A DNA stretch of 39,601 nucleotides from an uncultured Eubacteriales bacterium (GTDB lineage: Bacteria; Bacillota; Clostridia; Oscillospirales; CAG-272). Every line of letters begins with the position of its first letter. The first letter of the stretch is position 1. Under the pieces are notes generated by a model. The model was not told where the DNA came from. It ran no database searches and saw only the letters and a list, made by a program, of their open reading frames with translations. Below, one piece after another: positions 26,595 to 33,130 of the stretch. Position numbers and translations under genes: made by a program. Location of the stretch: NCBI GenBank assembly GCA_949299535.1, contig CASGAQ010000004.1, positions 85,468 to 125,068 of the forward strand, read 5' to 3'.

Positions 26595-27395
26595 ATGGCT
26601 TTTTTGGAAGTTAAAAAGATAACAAAGAAATTCGGAAAGACCGATGTTCTAAAAGGTATAGACCTTTCTCTTGAAAAAGGACAAGTCCTTTCCATAATAG
26701 GTTCTTCCGGAAGCGGTAAGACAACGCTTCTGCGCTGTCTGAACTTTTTGGAAACTCCCGATACTGGTGAGATATACGTCGATGGAGAATGTATATTCAA
26801 TGCGGCGGATACCACAAAAAAATCCTTTGCCGAAATACGTGAGAAAAGACTTAGTTTCGGTTTGGTCTTCCAATCGTTCAACCTTTTTCCACAGTATTCG
26901 GTAATGGGAAATCTTACGCTTGCACCGAGACTTCGCGCTAAAGAGGAAGTTAAGTCAGGCAAACTCGGCTCTGCCGCGCTTAAAGAGAAATATGCGGCGA
27001 TAGATGAGAAAGCAAAGTCGATACTTGCCTCTGTTGGTTTGTCAGAAAAAAGGGATTCGTATCCCTGCGAGCTTTCCGGCGGACAACAGCAGCGTGTTTC
27101 TATCGCCCGTGCGCTCATGCTGGATCCGGACATATTATTTTTTGATGAACCTACAAGCGCTCTTGATCCGGAGATAACCGGTGAAGTGCTGAAGGTCATA
27201 AAGAGTCTTGCTGCTCGCAACATGACAATGATAATCGTTACGCATGAGATGAATTTCGCACGCGAGGTTTCAGACAAAATAGTGTTTATGGACGAAGGCA
27301 TCGTTGCGGCGGAAGGTACGCCGGATAAGATTTTTGAAAGCTCCAATGAAAGACTGCATGCTTTTCTCTCTGCTTTCGGAGGCGCGTCAACTTAA
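26595..27395 (+). CDS. Amino-acid ABC transporter ATPase
   Basis: This 266-residue ATPase of the GlnQ/HisP group has Walker [11 protein letters not shown]-loop [17 protein letters not shown], signature LSGGQQQRV, Walker [14 protein letters not shown] and H-loop [11 protein letters not shown]. Residues about 115-140 ([19 protein letters not shown]) form a charged insertion in the helical subdomain that is longer than in most GlnQ proteins. It completes the importer operon; a terminator follows directly. Confidence 0.95.
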   Translation: MAFLEVKKITKKFGKTDVLKGIDLSLEKGQVLSIIGSSGSGKTTLLRCLNFLETPDTGEIYVDGECIFNAADTTKKSFAEIREKRLSFGLVFQSFNLFPQYSVMGNLTLAPRLRAKEEVKSGKLGSAALKEKYAAIDEKAKSILASVGLSEKRDSYPCELSGGQQQRVSIARALMLDPDILFFDEPTSALDPEITGEVLKVIKSLAARNMTMIIVTHEMNFAREVSDKIVFMDEGIVAAEGTPDKIFESSNERLHAFLSAFGGAST

Positions 27396-27401
27396 TCAAA
27401 T

Positions 27402-27435
27402 AAAGCACTTTTGAAAAAAATCAAAAGTGCTTTTT
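27402..27435 (+). terminator. Rho-independent terminator of the amino-acid ABC operon
   Basis: AAAGCACTTTTGA (27402-27414) and TCAAAAGTGCTTT (27421-27433) pair around six A bases and are followed by more T. Stem and tail are textbook. Confidence 0.92.
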
Positions 27436-27480
27436 GCGCGTTTTCGGTCTGATTATTTACAATTAAAAATCAGCCTTGTG

Positions 27481-27509
27481 TTGAATTTTTTGTCGACATA
27501 TGGTATAAT
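27481..27509 (+). promoter_or_regulatory. Extended -10 promoter of the DUF212 gene
   Basis: TTGAAT (27481-27486), 17 bases and TATAAT (27504-27509) preceded by TGG, an extended -10. It supports a start codon further downstream at 27621 rather than a GTG at 27534, which would leave a very short leader. Confidence 0.7.
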
Positions 27510-27620
27510 ATACAATATACACATTAAAGCCTTGTGAGCAAGTATATTTACTTCACGGTATATAACAGTCACGTTACAAAATCTTTTAATATTTCGGCTT
27601 ATAATGAGGAAATACACAGC

Positions 27621-28085
27621 ATGAAAGAATATATATTCAATATGATAACAAATCCGTATTTGATAACGGCAGTATCTTCATGGGCGATAGCACAGATATT
27701 GAAAACTATAATTTATTTTATTGTAAATAAAAAATTTGATATAAACCGACTGTTCGGCGACGGCGGTATGCCCAGCGGACATTCGGCAACAGTCACTTCA
27801 CTTGCCGTGATAACATCTTTGATGAACGGAACCGGAAGCGTTGATTTTGCAATAGCCGCTATACTTGCCATAGTAGTCTGCCATGATGCGATGGGTGTAC
27901 GCAGGGAAACCGGAAAACAGGCTGTGGTCATAAATGACTTGATAGAGATACTCAGGCTTTCTCCTAAAGATGAACTGCGCGAAGTAAAGCTCAAAGAATT
28001 TGTCGGTCATACGCCTGTTCAGGTTTTTGCCGGAATAATGGTCGGCATCGCCAATGCGGTTATCATGTACTTTTTATTTACTTGA
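27621..28085 (+). CDS. DUF212 / divergent PAP2-family membrane protein
   Basis: A 154-residue membrane protein with four hydrophobic segments. It carries the family motifs GGMPSGHSATVTSLA and HDAMGVRRETGKQA, which resemble parts of the PAP2 phosphatase active site, although activity is unproven. The ATG at 27621 gives the usual DUF212 length and N-terminus (ITNPYLITAVSSWAIAQILK); GAGGAA is its ribosome site. It stands alone between its own promoter and terminator. A role in lipid phosphate metabolism is an inference only. Confidence 0.88.
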   Translation: MKEYIFNMITNPYLITAVSSWAIAQILKTIIYFIVNKKFDINRLFGDGGMPSGHSATVTSLAVITSLMNGTGSVDFAIAAILAIVVCHDAMGVRRETGKQAVVINDLIEILRLSPKDELREVKLKEFVGHTPVQVFAGIMVGIANAVIMYFLFT

Positions 28086-28091
28086 AAAACG

Positions 28092-28118
28092 ACTTTCCGA
28101 AAAGAAAGTTATTTTTTT
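28092..28118 (+). terminator. Terminator after the DUF212 gene
   Basis: ACTTTC (28092-28097) pairs with GAAAGT (28104-28109) around CGAAAA, followed by a run of seven T after TA. The stem is short but the tail is good. Confidence 0.65.
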
Positions 28119-28290
28119 ATCGTGATATTGAAATTTCATATTTGTTCTTTAATATAATAATTGCAGGATTGATTATTTATGTAAAAGATGTTATAATATT
28201 CAAAAATGTAAGTTATTGATTTTAGTTTACGCCGATATAGCAAATTTAATATATTTAAAGCTAAACTTAAACTTTTTGAAAGAAATAATA

Positions 28291-28299
28291 TGGTATAAT
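28291..28299 (+). promoter_or_regulatory. Extended -10 element for the glycosyltransferase gene
   Basis: TGGTATAAT is a full extended -10 box in a very AT-rich stretch; no well-spaced -35 is seen. The leader of about 60 bases runs to the ATG at 28362. Confidence 0.5.
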
Positions 28300-28361
28300 T
28301 CAAATATATAGGAATAAATTTATAATTTTGGTATATTGTATTGCTTTGGAGAAATAAGTTT

Positions 28362-29528
28362 ATGAAAATTTTGATAACAACGGATTTATTTACAACAGAT
28401 ACAAACGGTGTGGTAACTTCTGTCAAGAATCTTTATGATGAAATGAAAAAACGCGGTCATGACGTGAGGATACTCACCATATCAGATACTTCACGCAGCC
28501 GCAAAGAAGGAGACATATATTATATTCGCTCTGTATCGCTCGACCTGATATATCCCAATGTCCGTATGCCCGTGTCATATCATCATCGTCTTATAAAAGA
28601 ACTTATCGACTGGACGCCTGATATTATTCACAGCCAATGCGAACTGTTCAGTTTCCAGTTTGCGTTGCATATAGCGAAAGTTACGGGCGCGCCTATCGTG
28701 CATACATATCATACCATGTACGAGCAATATATAACATACGTTATACCGAGCGAGCGCATAGGAAAGCTAATTGTACGCGCTATATCGAGAAACAGGCTCA
28801 GAAAAGTGGAACGCGTTGTAGTTCCTACGGGTAAAGTAGAAGACGTGCTTGTAAAATACGGTATAAGACAGGGTATCTCCGTAGTCCCGAGCGGTATAGA
28901 TCTTGAACAGCACAAGATAAGGCTCACGGAAGATGAACGCAAACAAAAGAAGCGCGATCTTGGCATATCAGATGACAGCATTGTTTTGCTCAGTTTGGGA
29001 AGGCTCGGAACAGAGAAAAATGTCGACGAGCTTATACGCTATTTTGCCAAAGCCTCTGAGGAAAGAGAAGATCTCGTTTTTCTTATTGTCGGAGACGGTC
29101 CTGCAAAAAGCGATCTGGAATATCTCTGCAAAGAGCTGGAAATTTCAGATAAAGTAATATTTACCGGTATGGTAGAACCGTCGAAGGTGCACGAATACTA
29201 TCAGCTCGGTGATATATTTGTAAGCGCTTCCACAAGTGAAACACAGGGACTTACATATATCGAGGCGGCGGCAAACGGACTTCCGTTGCTTTGCAGAAAG
29301 GATCCGTGTCTTAAAGGCGTCATAGAACAGGGCGAAAACGGGTTTGCATATAATAACGAGGACGATTTTTATAACTTTCTTTTTAAGATGATATCAAGTA
29401 AAGCATGGCGTAAGATAGCCGGAAAATGCAGCGAAGAGCTTGCCGATAATTTTGGGAAGAGAGGCTTTGCTCGTTCGATAGAACAGATATACATATCCGT
29501 TTTGGAAAAAGAATCGGTTGGGGGTTAA
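28362..29528 (+). CDS. Family 4 glycosyltransferase (glycolipid-synthase-like)
   Basis: A 388-residue GT-B enzyme of family GT4. The N-terminal domain begins MKILITTDLFTTDTNGVVTS. The acceptor-region strand HSQCELFSFQFALHIAK is followed by HTYHTMYEQYITYV. The nucleotide-sugar domain has LLSLGRLGTEKNVDELI and the retaining-enzyme motif ETQGLTYIEAAANGLPLL with both conserved glutamates. This resembles diacylglycerol glucosyltransferases that make membrane glycolipids in Firmicutes, but the acceptor is inferred. GGAGAA precedes the ATG at 28362. The next membrane-protein gene starts four bases after its stop. Confidence 0.9.
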   Translation: MKILITTDLFTTDTNGVVTSVKNLYDEMKKRGHDVRILTISDTSRSRKEGDIYYIRSVSLDLIYPNVRMPVSYHHRLIKELIDWTPDIIHSQCELFSFQFALHIAKVTGAPIVHTYHTMYEQYITYVIPSERIGKLIVRAISRNRLRKVERVVVPTGKVEDVLVKYGIRQGISVVPSGIDLEQHKIRLTEDERKQKKRDLGISDDSIVLLSLGRLGTEKNVDELIRYFAKASEEREDLVFLIVGDGPAKSDLEYLCKELEISDKVIFTGMVEPSKVHEYYQLGDIFVSASTSETQGLTYIEAAANGLPLLCRKDPCLKGVIEQGENGFAYNNEDDFYNFLFKMISSKAWRKIAGKCSEELADNFGKRGFARSIEQIYISVLEKESVGG

Positions 29529-29532
29529 TGTA

Positions 29533-30198
29533 TTGAATATAAAATATAAATTGAGAGAATATAATGTTTCTTATCAGTCTATGTTCTGGCTTTTTATAAT
29601 TGGCAGCGTTATAGGTTTTATACTTGAAGGTATATGGCATATTATAAGAAAAGGAAGCTGGGAAAGTCATTCTGCGACCGTATGGGGGCCGTTTTGTATA
29701 ATATACGGTATTGCCGCGATAGTTCTGTATATCGCCGCGATTTTTTTGAAGGACAGGAATATATTTTTTCAAATGGTAATATGTGCCGTCACGGGTTCTG
29801 CGATAGAATATTTTTCAAGTCTTTTTCAGGAAGTTTGTTTTGGTTCCACTTCATGGAATTACAGCAAACAGATGTTCAATATAGGAGGACGCATAAGCCT
29901 TAGAATGACGATACTATGGATGCTTCTCGGAATAATTTTTATTAAATTGATGTTTCCTGTTTTGGCGAAGCTTGTTGCCGGAACCCGCAACAGAAGAAAA
30001 GATATTTTATGCTTATGTTTTTCTTTTTTCATGGGTTTGAATCTTTTTGTGACATCGGCGGCTGTTCTTCGCTGGGGAGAGAGGATTGATAAACCCAATA
30101 TACTGCCGAGAAGTTCGGTAGAAGCGTTTTTGGACGAAAAATTCGATAACGAACGCATGGAGAAGACTTTTCCCAATATGGTTTTCAAGGATAAATGA
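29533..30198 (+). CDS. CmpB-type putative ABC permease (PF06541-like)
   Basis: A membrane protein of about 221 residues with five to six hydrophobic segments. It shows the family's features SVIGFILEGIWHIIRKGSWESH, TVWGPFCIIYGIAAI and the later WNYSKQMFNIGGRISLR. Databases call this family putative ABC transporter permease, but there is no ATPase partner here and the function is unknown. TTG at 29533 is chosen as start because GGGGG lies eight bases upstream; no in-frame ATG occurs before the first helix. Co-transcription with the glycosyltransferase suggests an envelope role. Confidence 0.78.
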   Translation: MNIKYKLREYNVSYQSMFWLFIIGSVIGFILEGIWHIIRKGSWESHSATVWGPFCIIYGIAAIVLYIAAIFLKDRNIFFQMVICAVTGSAIEYFSSLFQEVCFGSTSWNYSKQMFNIGGRISLRMTILWMLLGIIFIKLMFPVLAKLVAGTRNRRKDILCLCFSFFMGLNLFVTSAAVLRWGERIDKPNILPRSSVEAFLDEKFDNERMEKTFPNMVFKDK

Positions 30199-30243
30199 TT
30201 TTAAAGTTTTTTTACTTTAATTGAATTATCGAGGTGTTTTGAA

Positions 30244-30810
30244 ATGGAAGAAAAATACGCTTGTTTGTGCTGCGGAGAAAAAACTCTTCCGTCAAAAGCG
30301 GAGGAGGCGATAGCCTATATTTGTCCTGTCTGTTGGTGGGAGAACGATGTTTTTTTAAAATCAGATGATGAGCCGAGCGACGAAAATCATCAGCTCACTC
30401 TGAATCAGGGAAGAGCAAATTATCAAAAATGCGGCATATCTTATCCTGAACTTATTATATGGTGGGCGGATAACGAAATTAAGTCTTACAGCGAACTCAT
30501 GCTTATGATGAGCGAGAAAAGTAACTTCTTTGAGATACATTGCTGGGAAGATGAGAATGAAGCGATTGAGTTGGCGCTTCAGTACGGAAAATTAAAACGA
30601 ACGTCATGGCATAACGGAAAAGTGATATTCGGAAGAGTTACAACTGAGTTTAAGAATATGCTTGCTTCGTTGCCGGCAACGTGCGGTGACAAAAAAACCC
30701 CGTTTTTTTCGGTGTTTTTTGACAATGGATTCAGTAGTGAACATTACGGAACGGAGATCAACTACTTTGACACGTCCGGGCTTTTTGAGGAAGATATGGC
30801 AGAAAGCTGA
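30244..30810 (+). CDS. CPCC-type cysteine-rich protein with C-terminal extension
   Basis: A 188-residue soluble protein. Residues 1-80 match the CPCC cysteine-rich domain: CLCCGEKTL, then YICPVCWWEND, and LNQGRANYQKCG. The first motif reads CLCC instead of CPCC, but the four zinc-type cysteines are kept. Residues 90-188 form an acidic mixed alpha/beta domain that I cannot assign, with an HCWEDENEAIELAL helix. CPCC proteins are often small single domains, so the extension is unusual. GAGGTG is the ribosome site. The gene ends nine bases before the left inverted repeat of the RAYT segment. Confidence 0.75.
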   Translation: MEEKYACLCCGEKTLPSKAEEAIAYICPVCWWENDVFLKSDDEPSDENHQLTLNQGRANYQKCGISYPELIIWWADNEIKSYSELMLMMSEKSNFFEIHCWEDENEAIELALQYGKLKRTSWHNGKVIFGRVTTEFKNMLASLPATCGDKKTPFFSVFFDNGFSSEHYGTEINYFDTSGLFEEDMAES

Positions 30811-30818
30811 ACGAACTT

Positions 30819-30865
30819 CAAAACAAAAAAGCAATACCGTAATGGTGTGCACACTTAGCGGAGAA
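30819..30865 (+). repeat. Left inverted repeat of the RAYT segment
   Basis: These 47 bases match the reverse complement of 32464-32510 at 37 positions by hand alignment without gaps. The outer 17 bases and the inner 12 bases (CTTAGCGGAGAA) are identical. The repeat starts nine bases after the CPCC-type gene's stop codon. It marks one edge of a 1.69-kb segment holding the acetyltransferase and transposase genes. Confidence 0.75.
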
Positions 30866-30891
30866 ATCACAAAATATTTACCTAACACACG

Positions 30892-30939
30892 GTAGGGGCG
30901 AACTGTGTTCGCCCGCGGGAGACCGCAGGTCTCCCCTAC
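30892..30939. repeat. REPIN-like double REP hairpin
   Basis: Two REP units face each other with a GC spacer. Unit one is GTAG followed by an 8-bp stem GGGCGAAC/GTTCGCCC with TGT loop (30892-30914). Unit two, on the other strand, is GTAG followed by stem GGGAGACC/GGTCTCCC with a three-base loop (30917-30939). GTAG plus a hairpin is the classical REP form recognised by RAYT transposases; the inverted doublet is a REPIN. Confidence 0.85.
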
Positions 30940-30976
30940 GGATAAACGAATTTGATCCGCAGAAAACAAATAGATA

Positions 30977-31002
30977 CCCCGACAGATTAAAGTCTGTCGG
31001 GG
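30977..31002 (-). terminator. Strong hairpin downstream of the acetyltransferase gene
   Basis: CCCCGACAGA and TCTGTCGGGG form a perfect ten-pair stem with a six-base loop, five bases beyond the stop of the minus-strand gene ending at 31007. The following minus-strand sequence is only moderately T-rich, so termination is likely but not certain. Confidence 0.5.
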
Positions 31003-31006
31003 ACTT

Positions 31007-31759
31007 TCATATAGATAGATATGCTCCCTTAAATTGAAATCCACATGATTTTGCAGTGTTAAAGGATGCTATATTAGTTTTTACACAACTATAACAATAA
31101 ACCATGTTTTCATTTGTAGCACATATCGCTGAAAGCAATCGTTTAGCGTATCCTTTTTTACGTTGCATTCTGGTTACATATATGTTTATTGTTGATATGC
31201 CACGGGTCTTTTGCTCAAAAGATTGCACAAATCCAACTAAACTATTATCAATAAACAGTCCAAGATTTACTGTATGGGTATCATTCATATAATCATTGTA
31301 ATATGTCAAAAATTCTCTGGCAATATTTTGACCGATTTGATTATCGTCGGTCTCGTATGAACAGCACTTTTTAACACACTCATAATCATCTATTGTTAGT
31401 TGACGAATAGATTGGTCGCTGTATGGAAGATATTCTCGCGCAAGCTTATATGCGCCGCGCTTGTCCTTTAATTTTTCCGGTATGTTATTCCAAGTAAGTA
31501 CCATAAGGCTTTCAGTATCTGAAGCCATAAACTTTGATACTTCTTCTATTGCAGAAGAAAGATCAGATTCAGCGCTTATGGCATGTATATGCCAGTCAGA
31601 ATCATTTTTTACAACAAGACACCCATAAGTCATATATATGTCAAGAGCAACTTCTCCTGAAAAATTATCATAATAAATGTAAGATTGTTCCTGTGAAACA
31701 TACTGCGCTTCAGAAGAAAAAAACACTTCTCTTGCTTCGCTTAAAGAAATTCGATTCAT
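31007..31759 (-). CDS. GNAT-family N-acetyltransferase
   Basis: A 250-residue protein. The C-terminal half is a GNAT domain: NLGLFIDNSLVGFVQSF strands, then INIYVTRMQRKKGYAKRLLSAI, which carries the acetyl-CoA pyrophosphate loop (Q/R-x-x-G-x-A), and finally NIASFNTAKSCGFQFKGAYLSI. The N-terminal 110 residues are a separate mixed domain that I do not recognise. The substrate is unknown. Reading opposite to the upstream genes and lying between the REPIN and the transposase, it looks like a passenger of the mobile segment. AAAGGTG precedes the ATG. Confidence 0.85.
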   Translation of the reverse strand: MNRISLSEAREVFFSSEAQYVSQEQSYIYYDNFSGEVALDIYMTYGCLVVKNDSDWHIHAISAESDLSSAIEEVSKFMASDTESLMVLTWNNIPEKLKDKRGAYKLAREYLPYSDQSIRQLTIDDYECVKKCCSYETDDNQIGQNIAREFLTYYNDYMNDTHTVNLGLFIDNSLVGFVQSFEQKTRGISTINIYVTRMQRKKGYAKRLLSAICATNENMVYCYSCVKTNIASFNTAKSCGFQFKGAYLSI

Positions 31760-31854
31760 GTTGTATGCACCTTTGTTAAGTTCTTATTTATCAATCTAAT
31801 TTATCGCCAGTTTCGCCTTTGTATTACAAATGCGTCGGGCAAAGCCCATACCCC

Positions 31855-32388
31855 TTATTCCTCTGTGTATAATTCGTCGTAATACCAACGGATAGGGTTT
31901 TCGTAAATGTAATTCAATCGAGTTTCGTAATCCTTTATATTCCGTATCACGTGTTCAATAAAAGATTTTTGCCAAATAGGTTTACAAACCTTTTTTGTGA
32001 TCGCTCCTTTGAACTGCTTCACCATACGTTCCACCGTAGGGGCGACCTGTGGTCGCCCGTATTCATCGGCAGAAATAACAACCATTATGTGTAGGTGATT
32101 CGGCATAATTACATAGGAATACAATGATACCGCAGGATACGTTTGATTCCAAAGTTCCAATTCGTCTAAGACAGTCTTGCCGATATTGGATAACGGCAGA
32201 TTTTGCGGGCGAACACAGTTCGCCCCTACGGAACACCATTTGAATGTCTGCGGATCAATCGAGCCGTTCCAAAAGTAATTTTTTCTGTTTTCCGTACAGA
32301 TGGTTACAAAATATGCACCGGGAGAACTATAATCATAATTCTTGAGCCGTATATCTTTTCTTTTCGGCAATTCTTTTTCTTTATCCAT
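31855..32388 (-). CDS. REP-associated tyrosine transposase (RAYT, Y1_Tnp family)
   Basis: A 177-residue single-strand transposase of the IS200-like Y1 superfamily. It has the opening YSSPGAYFVTICTENRKNYF, the metal-binding HUH motif in MPNHLHIMVV (HLH at residues 98-100), QFKGAITKK, IWQKSFIEHVI, and a tyrosine-bearing helix DYETRLNYIYENPIRW near the end. The ATG at 32388 is chosen for the standard N-terminus. Two REP hairpins lie inside the gene: 32207-32229 encodes VGANCVRP (about residues 54-61) and 32036-32058 encodes GRPQVAPT (111-118). Both are read in frame without stops. Length is near the family norm, so the gene is probably active. Confidence 0.92.
   Translation of the reverse strand: MDKEKELPKRKDIRLKNYDYSSPGAYFVTICTENRKNYFWNGSIDPQTFKWCSVGANCVRPQNLPLSNIGKTVLDELELWNQTYPAVSLYSYVIMPNHLHIMVVISADEYGRPQVAPTVERMVKQFKGAITKKVCKPIWQKSFIEHVIRNIKDYETRLNYIYENPIRWYYDELYTEE
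32036..32058 (+). repeat. REP hairpin inside the transposase gene (copy near the 3' end)
   Basis: GTAG (32036-32039) is followed by stem GGGCGACC (32040-32047), loop TGT and GGTCGCCC (32051-32058), on the plus strand. It differs from the REPIN left unit only by a compensated A-C/G-C pair at the stem tip. On the coding strand it is translated as GRPQVAPT. Confidence 0.85.
32207..32229 (-). repeat. REP hairpin inside the transposase gene (copy near the 5' end)
   Basis: On the minus strand GTAG (32229-32226) is followed by stem GGGCGAAC, loop TGT and GTTCGCCC (ending at 32207). The unit and its flanking GC are identical to the first unit of the REPIN at 30892-30914. It is translated as VGANCVRP. 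Together with the copy at 32036 it has REPIN orientation, with 148 bases between them. Confidence 0.85.
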
Positions 32389-32404
32389 TTGCATCACCCA
32401 CACC

Positions 32405-32433
32405 ATTATAACACAAATCGGCAGAGAAAACAA
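32405..32433 (-). promoter_or_regulatory. Promoter of the transposase gene with overlapping hairpin
   Basis: On the minus strand TTGTTT (32433-32428), 17 bases and TATAAT (32410-32405). The -35 box sits in the loop and stem of a ten-pair hairpin, CGGCAGAGAA / TTCTCTGCCG (32419-32428 and 32435-32444). The hairpin could limit read-through from khpA or mark the element's left functional end. Confidence 0.6.
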
Positions 32434-32463
32434 GTTCTCTGCCGAAGTTTTTGTGCCTGCCAG

Positions 32464-32510
32464 TTCTCCGCTAAGAATGCAGAGAGAAATGGCATTGCTT
32501 TTTTGTTTTG
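32464..32510 (-). repeat. Right inverted repeat of the RAYT segment
   Basis: Reverse complement partner of 30819-30865 (37 of 47 positions). Its outer end directly abuts the khpA stop codon at 32513-32511, so the element appears to have inserted, or been maintained, exactly at the gene's end. Confidence 0.75.
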
Positions 32511-32768
32511 TTATTCTGTTATTTCGATTTCGTCTTTTATGCTGACGGTGATCTTTTTTCCGCAGTTGCCTGCTGCCGTTTTCATTATCTGACGTATGGC
32601 GCGTGCGATTTTACCATGTTTTCCTATAACCTTGCCCATGTCGTCAGGGGCAACGGAAAGTTCAAGCGTGACATGATCGCCGTCGGTCTTTTCTGCGATG
32701 ACGATTTCATCAGGGTTATCGACAATGGCGCCTGCAATATTTGCAAGCGTTTCTTTAAGGTTTGTCAT
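32511..32768 (-). CDS. khpA: KH-domain RNA-binding protein KhpA
   Basis: An 85-residue single KH-domain protein (YlqC/KhpA). The RNA-binding GxxG loop is IGKHGKIARAIR, preceded by the VTLELSVAPDDMGKV strand pair. KhpA partners with KhpB/Jag in many Firmicutes and binds RNA in cell-division and growth control. It lies 20 bases after rpsP, the standard neighbour. The usual next genes, rimM and trmD, are absent; a mobile segment begins immediately after the stop. Confidence 0.95.
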   Translation of the reverse strand: MTNLKETLANIAGAIVDNPDEIVIAEKTDGDHVTLELSVAPDDMGKVIGKHGKIARAIRQIMKTAAGNCGKKITVSIKDEIEITE

Positions 32769-32788
32769 TAGTCAGTCACCCCGGAAGA

Positions 32789-33034
32789 TTATTCTGTGAC
32801 GCCGGCCTTTTTAAGAATGGATTTTACAGTATCTGTGGGCTGAGCGCCGTTTTTGATCCAAGTTTTTGCCTTTTCTGCATCAATTTTGATTTCAGCAGGC
32901 TCTGTGAGGGGGTTGTAGTAACCGAGCTCTTCAACGAATCTGCCATCGCGGGGAAAACGAGAGTCTGCAACAACGATACGGTAGAAGGGCGCTTTTTTGG
33001 AACCGATTCTTGTAAGTCTGATTTTAACTGCCAT
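32789..33034 (-). CDS. rpsP: 30S ribosomal protein S16
   Basis: An 81-residue protein with the clear S16 pattern: [26 protein letters not shown] in the N-terminus, [14 protein letters not shown] in the middle and [16 protein letters not shown] near the end. It joins the 5' domain of 16S rRNA during small-subunit assembly. GGAGG precedes the ATG. It sits between ffh and khpA in the conserved order. Confidence 0.98.
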   Translation of the reverse strand: MAVKIRLTRIGSKKAPFYRIVVADSRFPRDGRFVEELGYYNPLTEPAEIKIDAEKAKTWIKNGAQPTDTVKSILKKAGVTE

Positions 33035-33130
33035 GTTAAATATCCTCCGAAAAATATGTTTTATATAATAATTTTATTTATAAATTTTCAATAACATCGG
33101 TCATTGAATAATTATACGGTAGTAAGAGTT

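Noticed and set aside
30892..32229. CRISPR-like repeats
   Set aside because: The four repeated units are inverted hairpins with GTAG, irregularly spaced and partly inside a gene; there are no regular spacers or cas genes.
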